Shown: positions 7,106-14,987 of the stretch, piece by piece | Numbering within the stretch: position 1 is the stretch's first letter | Layout of the letters: every line of letters starts with the position of its first letter | Source: Streptomyces sp. 11x1 | GTDB taxonomy: Bacteria > Actinomycetota > Actinomycetes > Streptomycetales > Streptomycetaceae | Direction of reading: 5' to 3' | Assembly: GCF_032598905.1 (NCBI RefSeq) | Contig: NZ_CP122458.1 | Location: 10,379,001-10,443,000, forward strand | Length of the DNA stretch: 64,000 nt | Notes under the pieces: model-generated | The model's database searches: none | What the model was told of the DNA's origin: nothing | Seen by the model: only the letters and a program-made list of their open reading frames with translations | Translations under genes and position numbers: made by a program

Positions 7106-8100
7106 TTGGTGGGCTCCGACAGCCGCTCCACCTCCGAGGCGGCCTCGCGCGCCGTCCGTTCGGCCCGCGCGAGGGTGTCAGCGGCTTCCTCCCGGTGTTT
7201 CTCCGCAGCCCGTTGCTGCCGCTCGGCCCGCTTGAGGTCCGCACGTGCCTCCCGCACCCGCTGATCGGCGGCCCGAGCCTCCTCGCGCGCCCGGCGCAGG
7301 TGCTCGCGCTTCTCCTGTCGCTCACGTCTTTCCTGGGCGAGCCGCTCTCGCTTCTCTCGGGCTAGCTGCTCCCGTTTCTCCTGGGCGAGCTGCTCCTGTT
7401 TCTCCTGGGCGAGCCGATTCCGTTCCTCCCGGGCGAGTTGCTCCTGCTTCCGGCGGCGCCGTTCGGCGACCTCGTCCCGCGCGTGCTGGTGGGCGGCAGG
7501 TGCCTTGGTCTTCGCTCCGGCCGTACCTCGGCGTCGGTCGGTCGTCACGGTCGTGGGGTCGGGAAAGTCCGACGGAGGGGTGAGGGCGCTCTCCAGGCGG
7601 CCGGTCGCCCACCGGTCGGCCGACTCCTGGTCGGCGAGCACGGCCCGCAGGGTGGCCTCGACGTCGCGCAGGACCGGGTCCGACAGCCGGTGACCCGCCT
7701 CGGCGGCGAGCCCGGCGGCCTGCCGGGACATCGCGGAGACGACACTGCGGCGCTGTTCGGTCAGCTCCTTCACTCCCTCGACGTCCAGGCTCCGGTAGGC
7801 GTCGCGCAGTGCGCGCCCGAGGTCCAGGAACGTCCGGCTCTCCTCCGGCCGGGAGCGCAGCAGCAGGTTCGTCGCCCAGGCCGCGAGGGAGGGGCGCCGG
7901 GCGGCACGGATCCGACGGGCGTCCGCCGTGCGGCCGGCCGCCACTGCCTCGACGGCCAGGCCCTCGCGGCGGGAGACGAACGCGGGTGGAGGTGTGACGT
8001 AGAGCTCGTCGAGCGCCGTTTCCACGACGTCGCCGTCGCCGCCACTTTCTTCGGTGTTGTCGTCTCGGCCGTCTCGTCCACCTCTGCGGCGCGTGATCAT
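7102..8100 (-). CDS. Coiled-coil hypothetical protein
   Basis: A 332-aa protein of unknown function. The N-terminal half contains a globular, Arg/Ala-rich segment (VTPPPAFVSRREGLAVEA, then RRPSLAAWATNLLLRS). The last ~120 residues are a charged coiled coil with repeats of the type LAxEKxEQ. Homologous proteins of this layout are common in Streptomyces. Its ATG overlaps the stop of the upstream FAD gene by one base (TGATG). The stop codon TGA lies inside the last bases of the IS-like element at 7102-7105, so insertion may have clipped the natural C terminus. Confidence 0.72.
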   Translation of the reverse strand: MITRRRGGRDGRDDNTEESGGDGDVVETALDELYVTPPPAFVSRREGLAVEAVAAGRTADARRIRAARRPSLAAWATNLLLRSRPEESRTFLDLGRALRDAYRSLDVEGVKELTEQRRSVVSAMSRQAAGLAAEAGHRLSDPVLRDVEATLRAVLADQESADRWATGRLESALTPPSDFPDPTTVTTDRRRGTAGAKTKAPAAHQHARDEVAERRRRKQEQLAREERNRLAQEKQEQLAQEKREQLAREKRERLAQERRERQEKREHLRRAREEARAADQRVREARADLKRAERQQRAAEKHREEAADTLARAERTAREAASEVERLSEPTN

Positions 8101-8957
8101 CAGATTCGCCCCGGCCGGTCCGCGGCGTTGCGTGCGGTGACCGTCTCGCCCTCGGCGGTGAGCACTCCGGCGGCCCGGCCGTCGCGTACCAGGACCTCCC
8201 GGACTCGCTGCCCGCAGCGGACGCTGCCGCCGCGCGCCCGCAGCCGGCCGACGAGGGCCGCTGTGAGGGCTCCGGCGCCGCCGGCAGGCACCGGGAAGCC
8301 GTACGTCTGTCCGAGCATGCACAGCAGCCAGCCGTAGCCGCCGCTGCCCGCGGCCTCCGGTGCGAGGTCGGCGTGCTGGGCGTTCCCTGCGAGCAGGAGT
8401 CTGCCGCCCTCGCCCCGGAACTCCTCGTCGCCCATGCGGCGTACCGGTGTCGCCAGGGTGCGGGCCATCCGCAGGCCCCCGGCCGCCCGCAGCCTGACGG
8501 CGAGGCGGGCCGCGGCGCGCAGCGGAGGGAAGGGGGTGAACAGGGCGTCCACGATGTCGGGGCCGAGGCGCTCCCAGGTCGCGTGCAGACGCCTCCAGGC
8601 GTCGCCGTCGCCGGGGTGGAAGGCGTCGAGGGACGCGGCGGTGACGTCGATGTCGCGGGAGAGCACTGCGCACCTGTCGTCGGTGAGGGGATGGGCCAGG
8701 ACGTGCGGGGCGTGGCTCCAGCGCAGACCGTGCTCGTTAAGACGCAGACGCGCGAGGACCGGCGACGCGGCGGCCAGGGGATAGAAGGAGCTGAAGAGGT
8801 CGTTGACGAAGTCGGGGTCGACCTCCCGGTCGTGGCGCACCGCGCCGCCGGGCTCCGACTGTTCCTCCAGGACTTCGACGCTCCATCCGGCGTCCGCCAG
8901 CAGATTGGCGGCCACCAGCCCGTTGGGACCGGCCCCGATGACGACGGCGTCATGCAT
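8100..8957 (-). pseudogene. FAD-dependent oxidoreductase (phytoene-desaturase-like), truncated at the C terminus
   Basis: A 285-aa protein with the N-terminal FAD-binding motif VVIGAGPNGLVAANLLADAG and the GG motif region EPGGAVR of the phytoene desaturase/amine oxidase superfamily. Family members are about 500 aa. This one stops soon after the residues GETVTARNA, where homologues enter the second FAD-binding segment, so nearly half of the protein including the C-terminal FAD and substrate region is missing. No continuation is seen in other frames downstream. The ATG overlaps the upstream SRPBCC gene by 8 nt, so it may still be translated. Called a likely pseudogene, with moderate confidence. 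Confidence 0.6.
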
Positions 8958-9486
8958 GACCGTCGGCGCCGCCGTGTGCCGCCGCCCCGCGCAGCCCGCG
9001 CGCCCTCGCGGGCCGTTCCGTCCCGGCCTCGTCCGGGGCCTTCTGCCCGGGCGCGCCCTGCGCCTCGCAGAGCCGGGCGAGCCGGGCGAGCATGGCGCGG
9101 TGTCGCAGCTGGATCAGCGCTTCCACGCCCACGTTGTGGAGCTTTCCGCCCACGCCCTGCAGCGGGTGCTCGTCGGCGATCACCAGGCAGTACCGCCCCC
9201 AGGGGCGCAGTTCGAGGGAGATGCGCGCCGTCCCCAGCACCCCTGCCCGGGCCTCCAGGCCCAGCGCGGAGCCCTCCTCGCAGGAGCGGACGACCGTCTC
9301 GTTGCCCAGCCGCACGGGTCCCACCCGGATCTCGTAGGCGAGCGCCGAGCCGACCTCGGGCCACTGCCCTCGCACCGGCTCGGTGCCCGAGGTCCCCACC
9401 ACCCACTCCCCGTACCGGCTGCCGTCCGCGAGGACGTCCCACACAGCCCGCGGGCTCACCTTGATCAGACGATGCCGTACCGCCAT
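8950..9486 (-). CDS. SRPBCC family (polyketide cyclase/START-like) protein
   Basis: A 178-aa lipid- or ligand-binding START-like fold: VWDVLADGSRYGEWVVGT at the N terminus, central strands around RLGNETVVRSCEEGSALGLE, and the C-terminal long helix. Such proteins bind hydrophobic ligands or act as co-operonic partners of oxidoreductases. ATG with GGAGG 6 nt upstream. It is the first gene of a three-gene operon with the FAD oxidoreductase and the coiled-coil protein. The last ~30 residues are Ala/Gly-rich and disordered. Confidence 0.82.
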   Translation of the reverse strand: MAVRHRLIKVSPRAVWDVLADGSRYGEWVVGTSGTEPVRGQWPEVGSALAYEIRVGPVRLGNETVVRSCEEGSALGLEARAGVLGTARISLELRPWGRYCLVIADEHPLQGVGGKLHNVGVEALIQLRHRAMLARLARLCEAQGAPGQKAPDEAGTERPARARGLRGAAAHGGADGHA

Positions 9487-9714
9487 CGCGCACCTCCAGC
9501 CGTGTCCCGCCTCGGTCGACGGCCGAGTGCCCGGCCCGGGCGGAACCACACCAGACACGCACACCGCGCGATGTCCGCTGTCCCATGGGCCGCCGACCGC
9601 GTCCCGTGGTGTTGCCCGATCGGATGCCGAGTTCTGCCCCTATGGACCTCGTCGAACAGGGCGGCGCCGGTGTAGCAAGGAATTTCACGCGTTGGTCATG
9701 GGAGAGGGCTGTCA

Positions 9715-11160
9715 GTGCGGACACGCAGGAGCGACAAGGCAGGCGACGACAGGAAGGAGAGCCGGGGCCCGACCGTCACAGCGGCGTCACCCGCGCGGCA
9801 GCACCCGGATCTGTCGTCGCCGCAAGGACTGCTCGCACTGCAGAACGCCACCGGCAACGCGGCTGTCGTCCAGCTGCTCCGCCGGGCCGGCCATTCCTGG
9901 GCCCAGGAGGAGCACCGGCACAGCGCCGACTGCGGCCACCGGGGTGCCCCCGAGCCCACCGTGCAGCGCTCGGCCGTCCACGACGTCCTGCGCGCGCCCG
10001 GCCAGCCCCTCGACGACGCCACCCGCACGGACATGGAGGCGCGGCTCGGTGCCGACTTCTCGGACGTCCGCATCCACGACGACAGCGCGGCGAGGGCGTC
10101 GGCCGCCGAGGTCGGAGCCCGTGCCTACACCTCCGGCAGCCATGTGGTCATCGGGGACGGCGGAGCCGACAAGCACACGCTCGCCCATGAGCTCACCCAT
10201 GTCATCCAGCAGCGCCAGGGGCCGGTCGCCGGCACCGACAACGGCGGCGGGCTGAAGGTCTCCGACCCGTCCGACCGGTTCGAACAGGCCGCAGAGGCCA
10301 ACGCGCGCCGGGTGATGTCGGGCCCCGCGAGGCCCGAGGTGCAGCGGGCGGCCGCCCCTGGGCGGGACTCGGCGGATTCCGCGCGTGAGGCTCCCTCCGC
10401 GCCGACGGTGCAGCGGACCCTCGGTGATCCGCAGGAAATGCTCCAGGAGAAATACTGGAAGGACAAGATGACGGCCGCGGGCCATCCTCTCCTTCCGCCC
10501 AAGACCAAGAAGAAGGGAAAGGCCGGGGCGGCTCCGAAGCGAAAACTGGAGGACATTCTCCACACCGTCGGACCCCAGCTCCTGGCGGAACTGGCCGAGC
10601 TGGGCGACAAGGGCAAGGGGCGTCTGAAGCTCTACCGGACCATGTTCGCGAGCGAGGCCATCCAGATCATGGAATGGAAGGGAAAGGCCACCGCCACCGA
10701 GGACTGGCTGAAGACCGAGAGCAAGGACGGCGACGGGATCGCGAAGCGGTTCCGTACGGCGGTGGCGGACGGCGCCGGCGACGTCGGAGTCATGCCCGTC
10801 AGCAACCACCTCGGTGACGCCGGTCAGGCGGAGGAGTACTTCCATGACGAGGACACGCAGGTGATGGTCGAGTTCACGCTCAAGGAGGGCGCGCACGAAC
10901 TCCTCTTCCATCCGCAATACATGGCGATCTCCGGAGACAAGGGAACTCCCTATCACATCAGGAAGACCCGCGAGGAAGAAACGGGAAGCACCTTCCCGAC
11001 GGCCGCGGGCGGCGAGGGAAAACTCCCCGGATTCATCGGGCTCAAGCCCGAGGCGAAGGAGCCGTTCAGTCTCTCCCTCGGGGACAGTGACATCACGCGC
11101 CTGCTCTTCCAGTTGTTCGTGGAGGACGTCAGGCCGGTGAAGGGCGAGAAGAACGTGTAG
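9715..11160 (+). CDS. DUF4157 protein with a novel C-terminal domain, possible contractile-injection effector
   Basis: A 481-aa protein. Residues ~80-200 are a DUF4157 domain: QPLDDATRTDMEARLGADFS, VRIHDDSAAR, and the zinc-peptidase-like motif HELTHVIQQ (H158, E159, H162). DUF4157 proteins are often cargo or toxins linked to extracellular contractile injection systems. The C-terminal part (~235-481) has LYRTM (R308), NHLGDAGQAEEYF (364-376) and QVMVEFTL (382-389), an order that recalls ADP-ribosyltransferase-like folds; this is inference. There is no signal peptide. GTG start behind GGAGAGGG. No injection-system genes lie in this window. A strong terminator follows. Confidence 0.8.
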   Translation: MRTRRSDKAGDDRKESRGPTVTAASPARQHPDLSSPQGLLALQNATGNAAVVQLLRRAGHSWAQEEHRHSADCGHRGAPEPTVQRSAVHDVLRAPGQPLDDATRTDMEARLGADFSDVRIHDDSAARASAAEVGARAYTSGSHVVIGDGGADKHTLAHELTHVIQQRQGPVAGTDNGGGLKVSDPSDRFEQAAEANARRVMSGPARPEVQRAAAPGRDSADSAREAPSAPTVQRTLGDPQEMLQEKYWKDKMTAAGHPLLPPKTKKKGKAGAAPKRKLEDILHTVGPQLLAELAELGDKGKGRLKLYRTMFASEAIQIMEWKGKATATEDWLKTESKDGDGIAKRFRTAVADGAGDVGVMPVSNHLGDAGQAEEYFHDEDTQVMVEFTLKEGAHELLFHPQYMAISGDKGTPYHIRKTREEETGSTFPTAAGGEGKLPGFIGLKPEAKEPFSLSLGDSDITRLLFQLFVEDVRPVKGEKNV

Positions 11161-11162
11161 CA

Positions 11163-11201
11163 CCGGACCGTCCGTGGGGGGATCCCCCATGGACGGTCCG
11201 G
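11163..11201 (+). terminator. Long terminator hairpin after the DUF4157 gene
   Basis: CCGGACCGTCC (11163-11173) pairs with GGACGGTCCGG (11191-11201), and an inner TGGGGG/CCCCCA helix extends the stem to about 18 bp with a GAT loop. It separates the DUF4157 gene from the amidohydrolase. Confidence 0.85.
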
Positions 11202-11239
11202 GCGAGGGGGGTGGACCCGCCGCCTCGGCGGAGCCGATC

Positions 11240-12142
11240 ATGGGCGCCATGAGTGACATGCCCGTGGGGGAGGAAGCCGCCGAGGTCCGCCGTTTCTGGG
11301 AGGCGCTCGCCCTGCCCGGACTGGTCGACGTCCATACGCACTTCATGCCCGAACGTGTCCTGCGCAAGGTGTGGGAGTACTTCGACGGGCTCGGACCCCT
11401 GACCGGCGGGATGGAGTGGCCGATCACCTATCGGCACGCGGAAGCCGAACGGGCCTCCCTGCTACGGGAGTTCGGGGTCCGGGCCTTCACGGCGATGCTC
11501 TACCCGCACAAGCCGGGCATGGCCCGGTGGCTCAACGGCTGGGCGGCCGACTTCGCCGGCCGCACCCCCGACTGTCTGCACACCGCGACCCTCTATCCGG
11601 AGCCGGGTGCCGAGGCGTACGTCCGCGAGGCCGTGGAGGCGGGCGCGCGTGTCTTCAAGGCGCATGTGCAGGTGGGCGCGTACGACCCCGCCGACGAACT
11701 CCTCGATCCCGTCTGGGGACTGCTGGCCGAGGCCGGGGTCCCCGTGGTGATCCACTGCGGTTCCGGACCCGCGCCGGGCAAGCACACCGGTCCCGAGCCG
11801 ATCGCCCGGGTGCTGGCGCGGCACCCCCGGCTGCGGCTGATCGTCGCCCACATGGGGATGCCCGAGTACGAGGAGTTCTTCGGATTCGCCGAGCGGCACG
11901 GGGAGGTGCGGCTGGACACCACGATGGCGTTCACCGACTTCAGTGAGGGGTTCATGCCGTTCCCCCGTCGTGCCCTGCCCCGGCTGGCGGACCTCGGTGA
12001 CCGTATCCTCCTGGGCTCCGACTTCCCGAACCTCCCCTATCCGTACGTGCACCAGCTCCACGCCCTGGAGCGGCTGGGCCTCGGCGAGGAGTGGCTGCGG
12101 GCGGTGTGCCACGACAACGCGGCGAAGCTGTTCGCGCTGTAG
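11240..12142 (+). CDS. Amidohydrolase 2 family metal-dependent hydrolase
   Basis: A 300-aa TIM-barrel hydrolase with the metal-binding DVHTHF motif near the N terminus, the strand-5 His (VPVVIHCGSG), strand-6 LIVAHMG, and the catalytic Asp segment ILLGSDFPNLPYPY. This is the ACMS decarboxylase/uronate-type amidohydrolase-2 family; substrate unknown. An upstream in-frame ATG at 11174 is rejected because it sits inside the preceding terminator. The ATG at 11240 has GGAG 6 nt upstream. The ArsR/VOC pair follows downstream from its own promoter. Confidence 0.85.
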   Translation: MGAMSDMPVGEEAAEVRRFWEALALPGLVDVHTHFMPERVLRKVWEYFDGLGPLTGGMEWPITYRHAEAERASLLREFGVRAFTAMLYPHKPGMARWLNGWAADFAGRTPDCLHTATLYPEPGAEAYVREAVEAGARVFKAHVQVGAYDPADELLDPVWGLLAEAGVPVVIHCGSGPAPGKHTGPEPIARVLARHPRLRLIVAHMGMPEYEEFFGFAERHGEVRLDTTMAFTDFSEGFMPFPRRALPRLADLGDRILLGSDFPNLPYPYVHQLHALERLGLGEEWLRAVCHDNAAKLFAL

Positions 12143-12169
12143 GGCTGCCGGCGGGTGTCACCCGGCCCC

Positions 12170-12199
12170 TTGATAGGCAAGTGGACACTTGCCTATGCT
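12170..12199 (+). promoter_or_regulatory. Leaderless promoter of the ArsR-VOC operon
   Basis: TTGATA (12170-12175) and TATGCT (12194-12199) are spaced 18 bp, matching a housekeeping sigma promoter. Transcription would start at about 12205, exactly at the GTG start codon, so the mRNA is probably leaderless. No Shine-Dalgarno precedes the GTG. Confidence 0.7.
12173..12196. promoter_or_regulatory. Perfect 11-2-11 operator overlapping the arsR-type promoter
   Basis: ATAGGCAAGTG-GA-CACTTGCCTAT is a perfect inverted repeat that fills the space between the -35 and -10 boxes. Its position predicts direct autorepression by the ArsR-family protein encoded immediately downstream. Confidence 0.8.
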
Positions 12200-12204
12200 G
12201 GGGT

Positions 12205-12510
12205 GTGGCCGACGACCTGTTCAAAGCCCTGGCCGACCCCACGCGCCGGGTCATCCTCGACGAGCTCACCGAGAAATCCGGGCAGACGCTGTTCGAGATC
12301 TGTTCCCGACTGAGCATGAAGCACCAGCTCGGGATCTCGCGCCAAGCGATCTCCCAGCACCTCGCCGTGCTGGAGTCCGCGGGGCTCGTCGAGACCAGAC
12401 GGGAGGGCCGCTACAAGTTCCACGACCTCAACACGGCCCCACTGCGGCGGATAGCCGAGCGGTGGCACATGACCGACACCCCCGCACCGCAGCAGGAGAG
12501 CACCCCATGA
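12205..12510 (+). CDS. ArsR-family winged-helix transcriptional regulator
   Basis: A 101-aa regulator: LFKALADPTRRVILDEL, an HTH (GISRQAISQHLAVLESAGLV) and the wing TRREGRYKFHDL. It lacks the metal-binding CxC motif in the recognition helix, so it is not an obvious metal sensor. Regulators of this type are commonly paired with a VOC or SRPBCC protein. The GTG start is leaderless with a perfect operator over the promoter. Its stop overlaps the next ATG (ATGA). Confidence 0.9.
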   Translation: MADDLFKALADPTRRVILDELTEKSGQTLFEICSRLSMKHQLGISRQAISQHLAVLESAGLVETRREGRYKFHDLNTAPLRRIAERWHMTDTPAPQQESTP

Positions 12511-12899
12511 AGATCCATCTGACCAGCGTCTTCGTCGACGACCAGGCCGAGGCCGAGCGGTTCTACACCGAGATCCTGGGCTTCGTGAAGAAGCACGACG
12601 TCCCGGTGGGCGAGAAGGACCGGTGGCTGACCGTCGTCTCGCCCGACGAGCCCCACGGCACCGAACTCCTCCTGGAACCCGCCGGCCATCCGGCCGCCAA
12701 GACCTACCGGGACACCCTCGTCGAGGACGGCATCCCGCTGGCCCAGTTCGCCGTCGACGACGTGCGCGCGGAGTACGAGCGCCTGCGCGGCCTCGGCGTG
12801 CGCTTCGTCCAGGAGCCCGTGGAGATGGGCCCCGTCACCACCGCCGTGTTCGACGACACCTGCGGCAACCTGATCCAGATCGCGACGGAGCCGCAGTAG
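12507..12899 (+). CDS. VOC family (glyoxalase/bleomycin-resistance fold) protein
   Basis: A 130-aa protein with two beta-alpha-beta-beta-beta units: IHLTSVFVDDQAEAERFYTE at the N terminus and the second half ending DTCGNLIQIATEP. This is a metal-dependent dioxygenase, isomerase or drug-binding fold; the exact role is unknown. It is translationally coupled to the ArsR gene by a 4-nt overlap, so that regulator controls it. Confidence 0.9.
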   Translation: MKIHLTSVFVDDQAEAERFYTEILGFVKKHDVPVGEKDRWLTVVSPDEPHGTELLLEPAGHPAAKTYRDTLVEDGIPLAQFAVDDVRAEYERLRGLGVRFVQEPVEMGPVTTAVFDDTCGNLIQIATEPQ

Positions 12900-12966
12900 G
12901 GGAGTAGGGGCCGGAGGGGCCCCTCCGCCACGCCCCGGCTGACCGACCGCGCGGCCCGGCGGGGCG

Positions 12967-13033
12967 TGGCCGTCGACCTGGCGGGTTATGGCCGTCGGCC
13001 TGGCGGGGCGTGGCCGTCGCACTGGCCGGGGCG
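12967..13033. repeat. Three ~22-bp tandem repeats in an intergenic region
   Basis: Three near-identical units of the form TGGCCGTCG-N-CCTGGCGGG (22, 22 and 23 bp) lie in the 256-nt gap between the VOC gene and the convergent GH5 gene. The same gap has the self-complementary GGAGGGGCCCCTCC at 12913-12926. No coding frame is convincing. Confidence 0.75.
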
Positions 13034-13155
13034 GGCGACGCCTTCGCGGTCGGACACCTGTCCGGCATCGTCCACGGCGCCGCCCGCCCGACCGTCCGCA
13101 CCCGGCCGTCACCCCGGTGGCAGCCGTCGGCACGGCCCTCCGCCGACCGGCCGAC

Positions 13156-14859
13156 TCAGGCGGGCGAACCGGTCACGGTGTCCCCCGACTTGGTGACGTG
13201 GTACGTCGCCTTGGCACCGCTCCAGAAGTGGAAGGTGAGCGTCACCCGCGCACCCTCCCGCAGGGAGGTGACGAACTCGGCGGTCAACTTGATGGCGTCG
13301 TCGGTGTAGGCCGTGAACGCGGTGTCCCACTGCTGGTACGGGGTCCAGCTCGCCGGGCCCGCGTTGCTCCCGTCGTCGTACCGGGCCTCCATGGTGGCGA
13401 GGCGGTCGCCCCGGAACCGGGTCGGGACGGACAGGCCGCTGCCGCTCCCTGAAGCCGCCGAGAGCTCCGGGCTGTCGGCGGTGACCACATCGACCCGCCA
13501 GGGCACGCCCCGGGAGAACCGCGCCTCCAGCGTCGCGTTGACCCCGTACGCCCGATCGCCCGCCAGCTCCGTCAGCGCGGTGGCCGTCAGCGTGAGTCGG
13601 TTGCCGGAGAGCGTGTAGTCCCGGCCCTGGAGGAGGTTGCGGGAACCGTGCCGCAGGCCCTGGAAGTCGGTTCCGTTCGGGTTCAGGGTGAGCTCCCGGG
13701 CGGTGACGGCACCCGATCGCGGGAGGAACACCTCGTCGTTGGAGGCGGTGCCGGAACGGGTGGTCCAGCTCGATCTGATCTGCCCGAACAGCTCCGCGTC
13801 GCGCCACCGGAGGGTGTTGCGGTTCAGGAACTGACCTGCGTCCCACAACACGGTGGTGAACCTCTTGCGGCGGGCGTAGTCGCCCAGGAACTCGAAGTAC
13901 TTGCGCTGCTCTCCCCGTTGGATGATCCCGGGGCGGTTGTGGTCGTAGGCCAGCAGGGCGTACTCGCCGATGACGACGGGGATGCCGCGCGCCGTGAACG
14001 CGGTGTGCACACGGTCGAAGGTGGCGGTGAGATCCTGCTCCGAGGTGGCGTCGAACCGGGTGTACCCGGCGATGTTCACGCTGAACGGCCACCAGCCGTA
14101 GAAGTGGACCGTCGTGGCCACCATGGGGTCGCGCAGCTCCGCCAGTTCGGCGGCCAGCGCGTCGAGGCGGCCCTGATCGGCGTTGGTGTACAGGGTGGGC
14201 AGCACCAGCAGCCGGTTCGCGTTGCCGCCACCGGAGTCGCGGACCATGCGGTGGAAGACCCTGTTGAGCTCGGCCAGCAACCGGTAGTTCTCGTCGTCAC
14301 CGGAAGTGCCGGTGAACGTGGGCTCGTTGATGCTCTCCAGCGCGAGCCGGGGCGACCTGTCGCGGAACTCCGCCGCTATCTGGGTCCAGGTGGCGCGGTA
14401 CCGGGCGAGGACGGCGTCGTGGTCCGTGGGGAGGGTGTTGACCCACATCCAGGAGTCGTGGTGCATGTTCAGCAGCACGTACAGGTTCTCGTCCAGCGCG
14501 AGATCGACGACCTGGCGCACCTTCGCCATCCAGGCCGGGTCGATCGTGTACCCGGGGGCCGCGCCCTGGTGAATGCCCCAGGTGACGGGCAGGCGGATGC
14601 TCTTGAAGCCCTGGGACTTGACCTTCTGGAAGAGGGCCCGGGTCACCGGAGGGTTGCCCCAGGACGTCTCGTCGGGGATGGCGTCGTAGGTGTTGCCCAG
14701 GTTCCACCCGGGCTGCATGGCCGCCACGGCGCTGCGGGCGGCCGGCGAACCGGCCGGGGGGACGGGGGGATCGGCTGCCCACGAGATCGCGGGCGTCAGC
14801 GGGAGCAGGGCGAGCGCGAGGAGGAGCGCCGTCAGTCCGCTTGCGAGTCTTCTCGTCAT
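13156..14859 (-). CDS. Secreted multidomain GH5 endoglucanase with CBM_X2/CBM46-like modules
   Basis: A 567-aa secreted enzyme. The signal peptide spans about 1-29 (LLLALALLPLTPAISWA). The GH5 domain (about 40-345) has GWNLGNTYDA, IRLPVTWG, LNMHHDSWMW, the acid/base ESINEPTF, TVHFYGWWPFSV and the nucleophile VIGEYALL, resembling GH5 subfamily 4 (xyloglucanase/endoglucanase). About 350-445 (FLPRSGAVTARELTLNPNG) looks like CBM_X2, and the C-terminal ~100 aa (WTPYQQWDTAFTAYTDDAIK) like CBM46. ATG 14859 is preferred over GTG 14868 because AGAAG is correctly spaced. It is divergent from the LacI regulator, with a GAAACTTTC operator between them. Confidence 0.92.
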   Translation of the reverse strand: MTRRLASGLTALLLALALLPLTPAISWAADPPVPPAGSPAARSAVAAMQPGWNLGNTYDAIPDETSWGNPPVTRALFQKVKSQGFKSIRLPVTWGIHQGAAPGYTIDPAWMAKVRQVVDLALDENLYVLLNMHHDSWMWVNTLPTDHDAVLARYRATWTQIAAEFRDRSPRLALESINEPTFTGTSGDDENYRLLAELNRVFHRMVRDSGGGNANRLLVLPTLYTNADQGRLDALAAELAELRDPMVATTVHFYGWWPFSVNIAGYTRFDATSEQDLTATFDRVHTAFTARGIPVVIGEYALLAYDHNRPGIIQRGEQRKYFEFLGDYARRKRFTTVLWDAGQFLNRNTLRWRDAELFGQIRSSWTTRSGTASNDEVFLPRSGAVTARELTLNPNGTDFQGLRHGSRNLLQGRDYTLSGNRLTLTATALTELAGDRAYGVNATLEARFSRGVPWRVDVVTADSPELSAASGSGSGLSVPTRFRGDRLATMEARYDDGSNAGPASWTPYQQWDTAFTAYTDDAIKLTAEFVTSLREGARVTLTFHFWSGAKATYHVTKSGDTVTGSPA

Positions 14860-14929
14860 CACGTGCACCTTCTGAAGTGGGGGTGTGCGACGCGCGGGAT
14901 CGGCCCGAGGCCGAGAGACACAGGAGAAG

Positions 14930-14938
14930 GAAACTTTC
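14930..14938. promoter_or_regulatory. GAAACTTTC operator core between divergent GH5 and lacI-type genes
   Basis: The 9-bp palindrome GAAACTTTC is in the 128-nt divergent intergenic region and can serve both genes. It matches the core of the sites at 1550-1564 and 16143-16153. The outer positions here are less symmetric. Confidence 0.65.
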
Positions 14939-14987
14939 TCTTTCGGCGGCGGAAAATTAACATGGGGCCGCTTCGGAGGCCACAGTC

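Noticed and set aside
7322..9724. A very long open frame on the - strand running across three genes
   Set aside because: It is Arg/Ala/Pro/Ser-rich, has no domain and runs over genes with clear motifs in another frame; high GC makes such shadows common.
11174..11240. An earlier start for the amidohydrolase
   Set aside because: It lies inside an 18-bp terminator hairpin and the family domain begins later; ATG 11240 has a ribosome-binding site.
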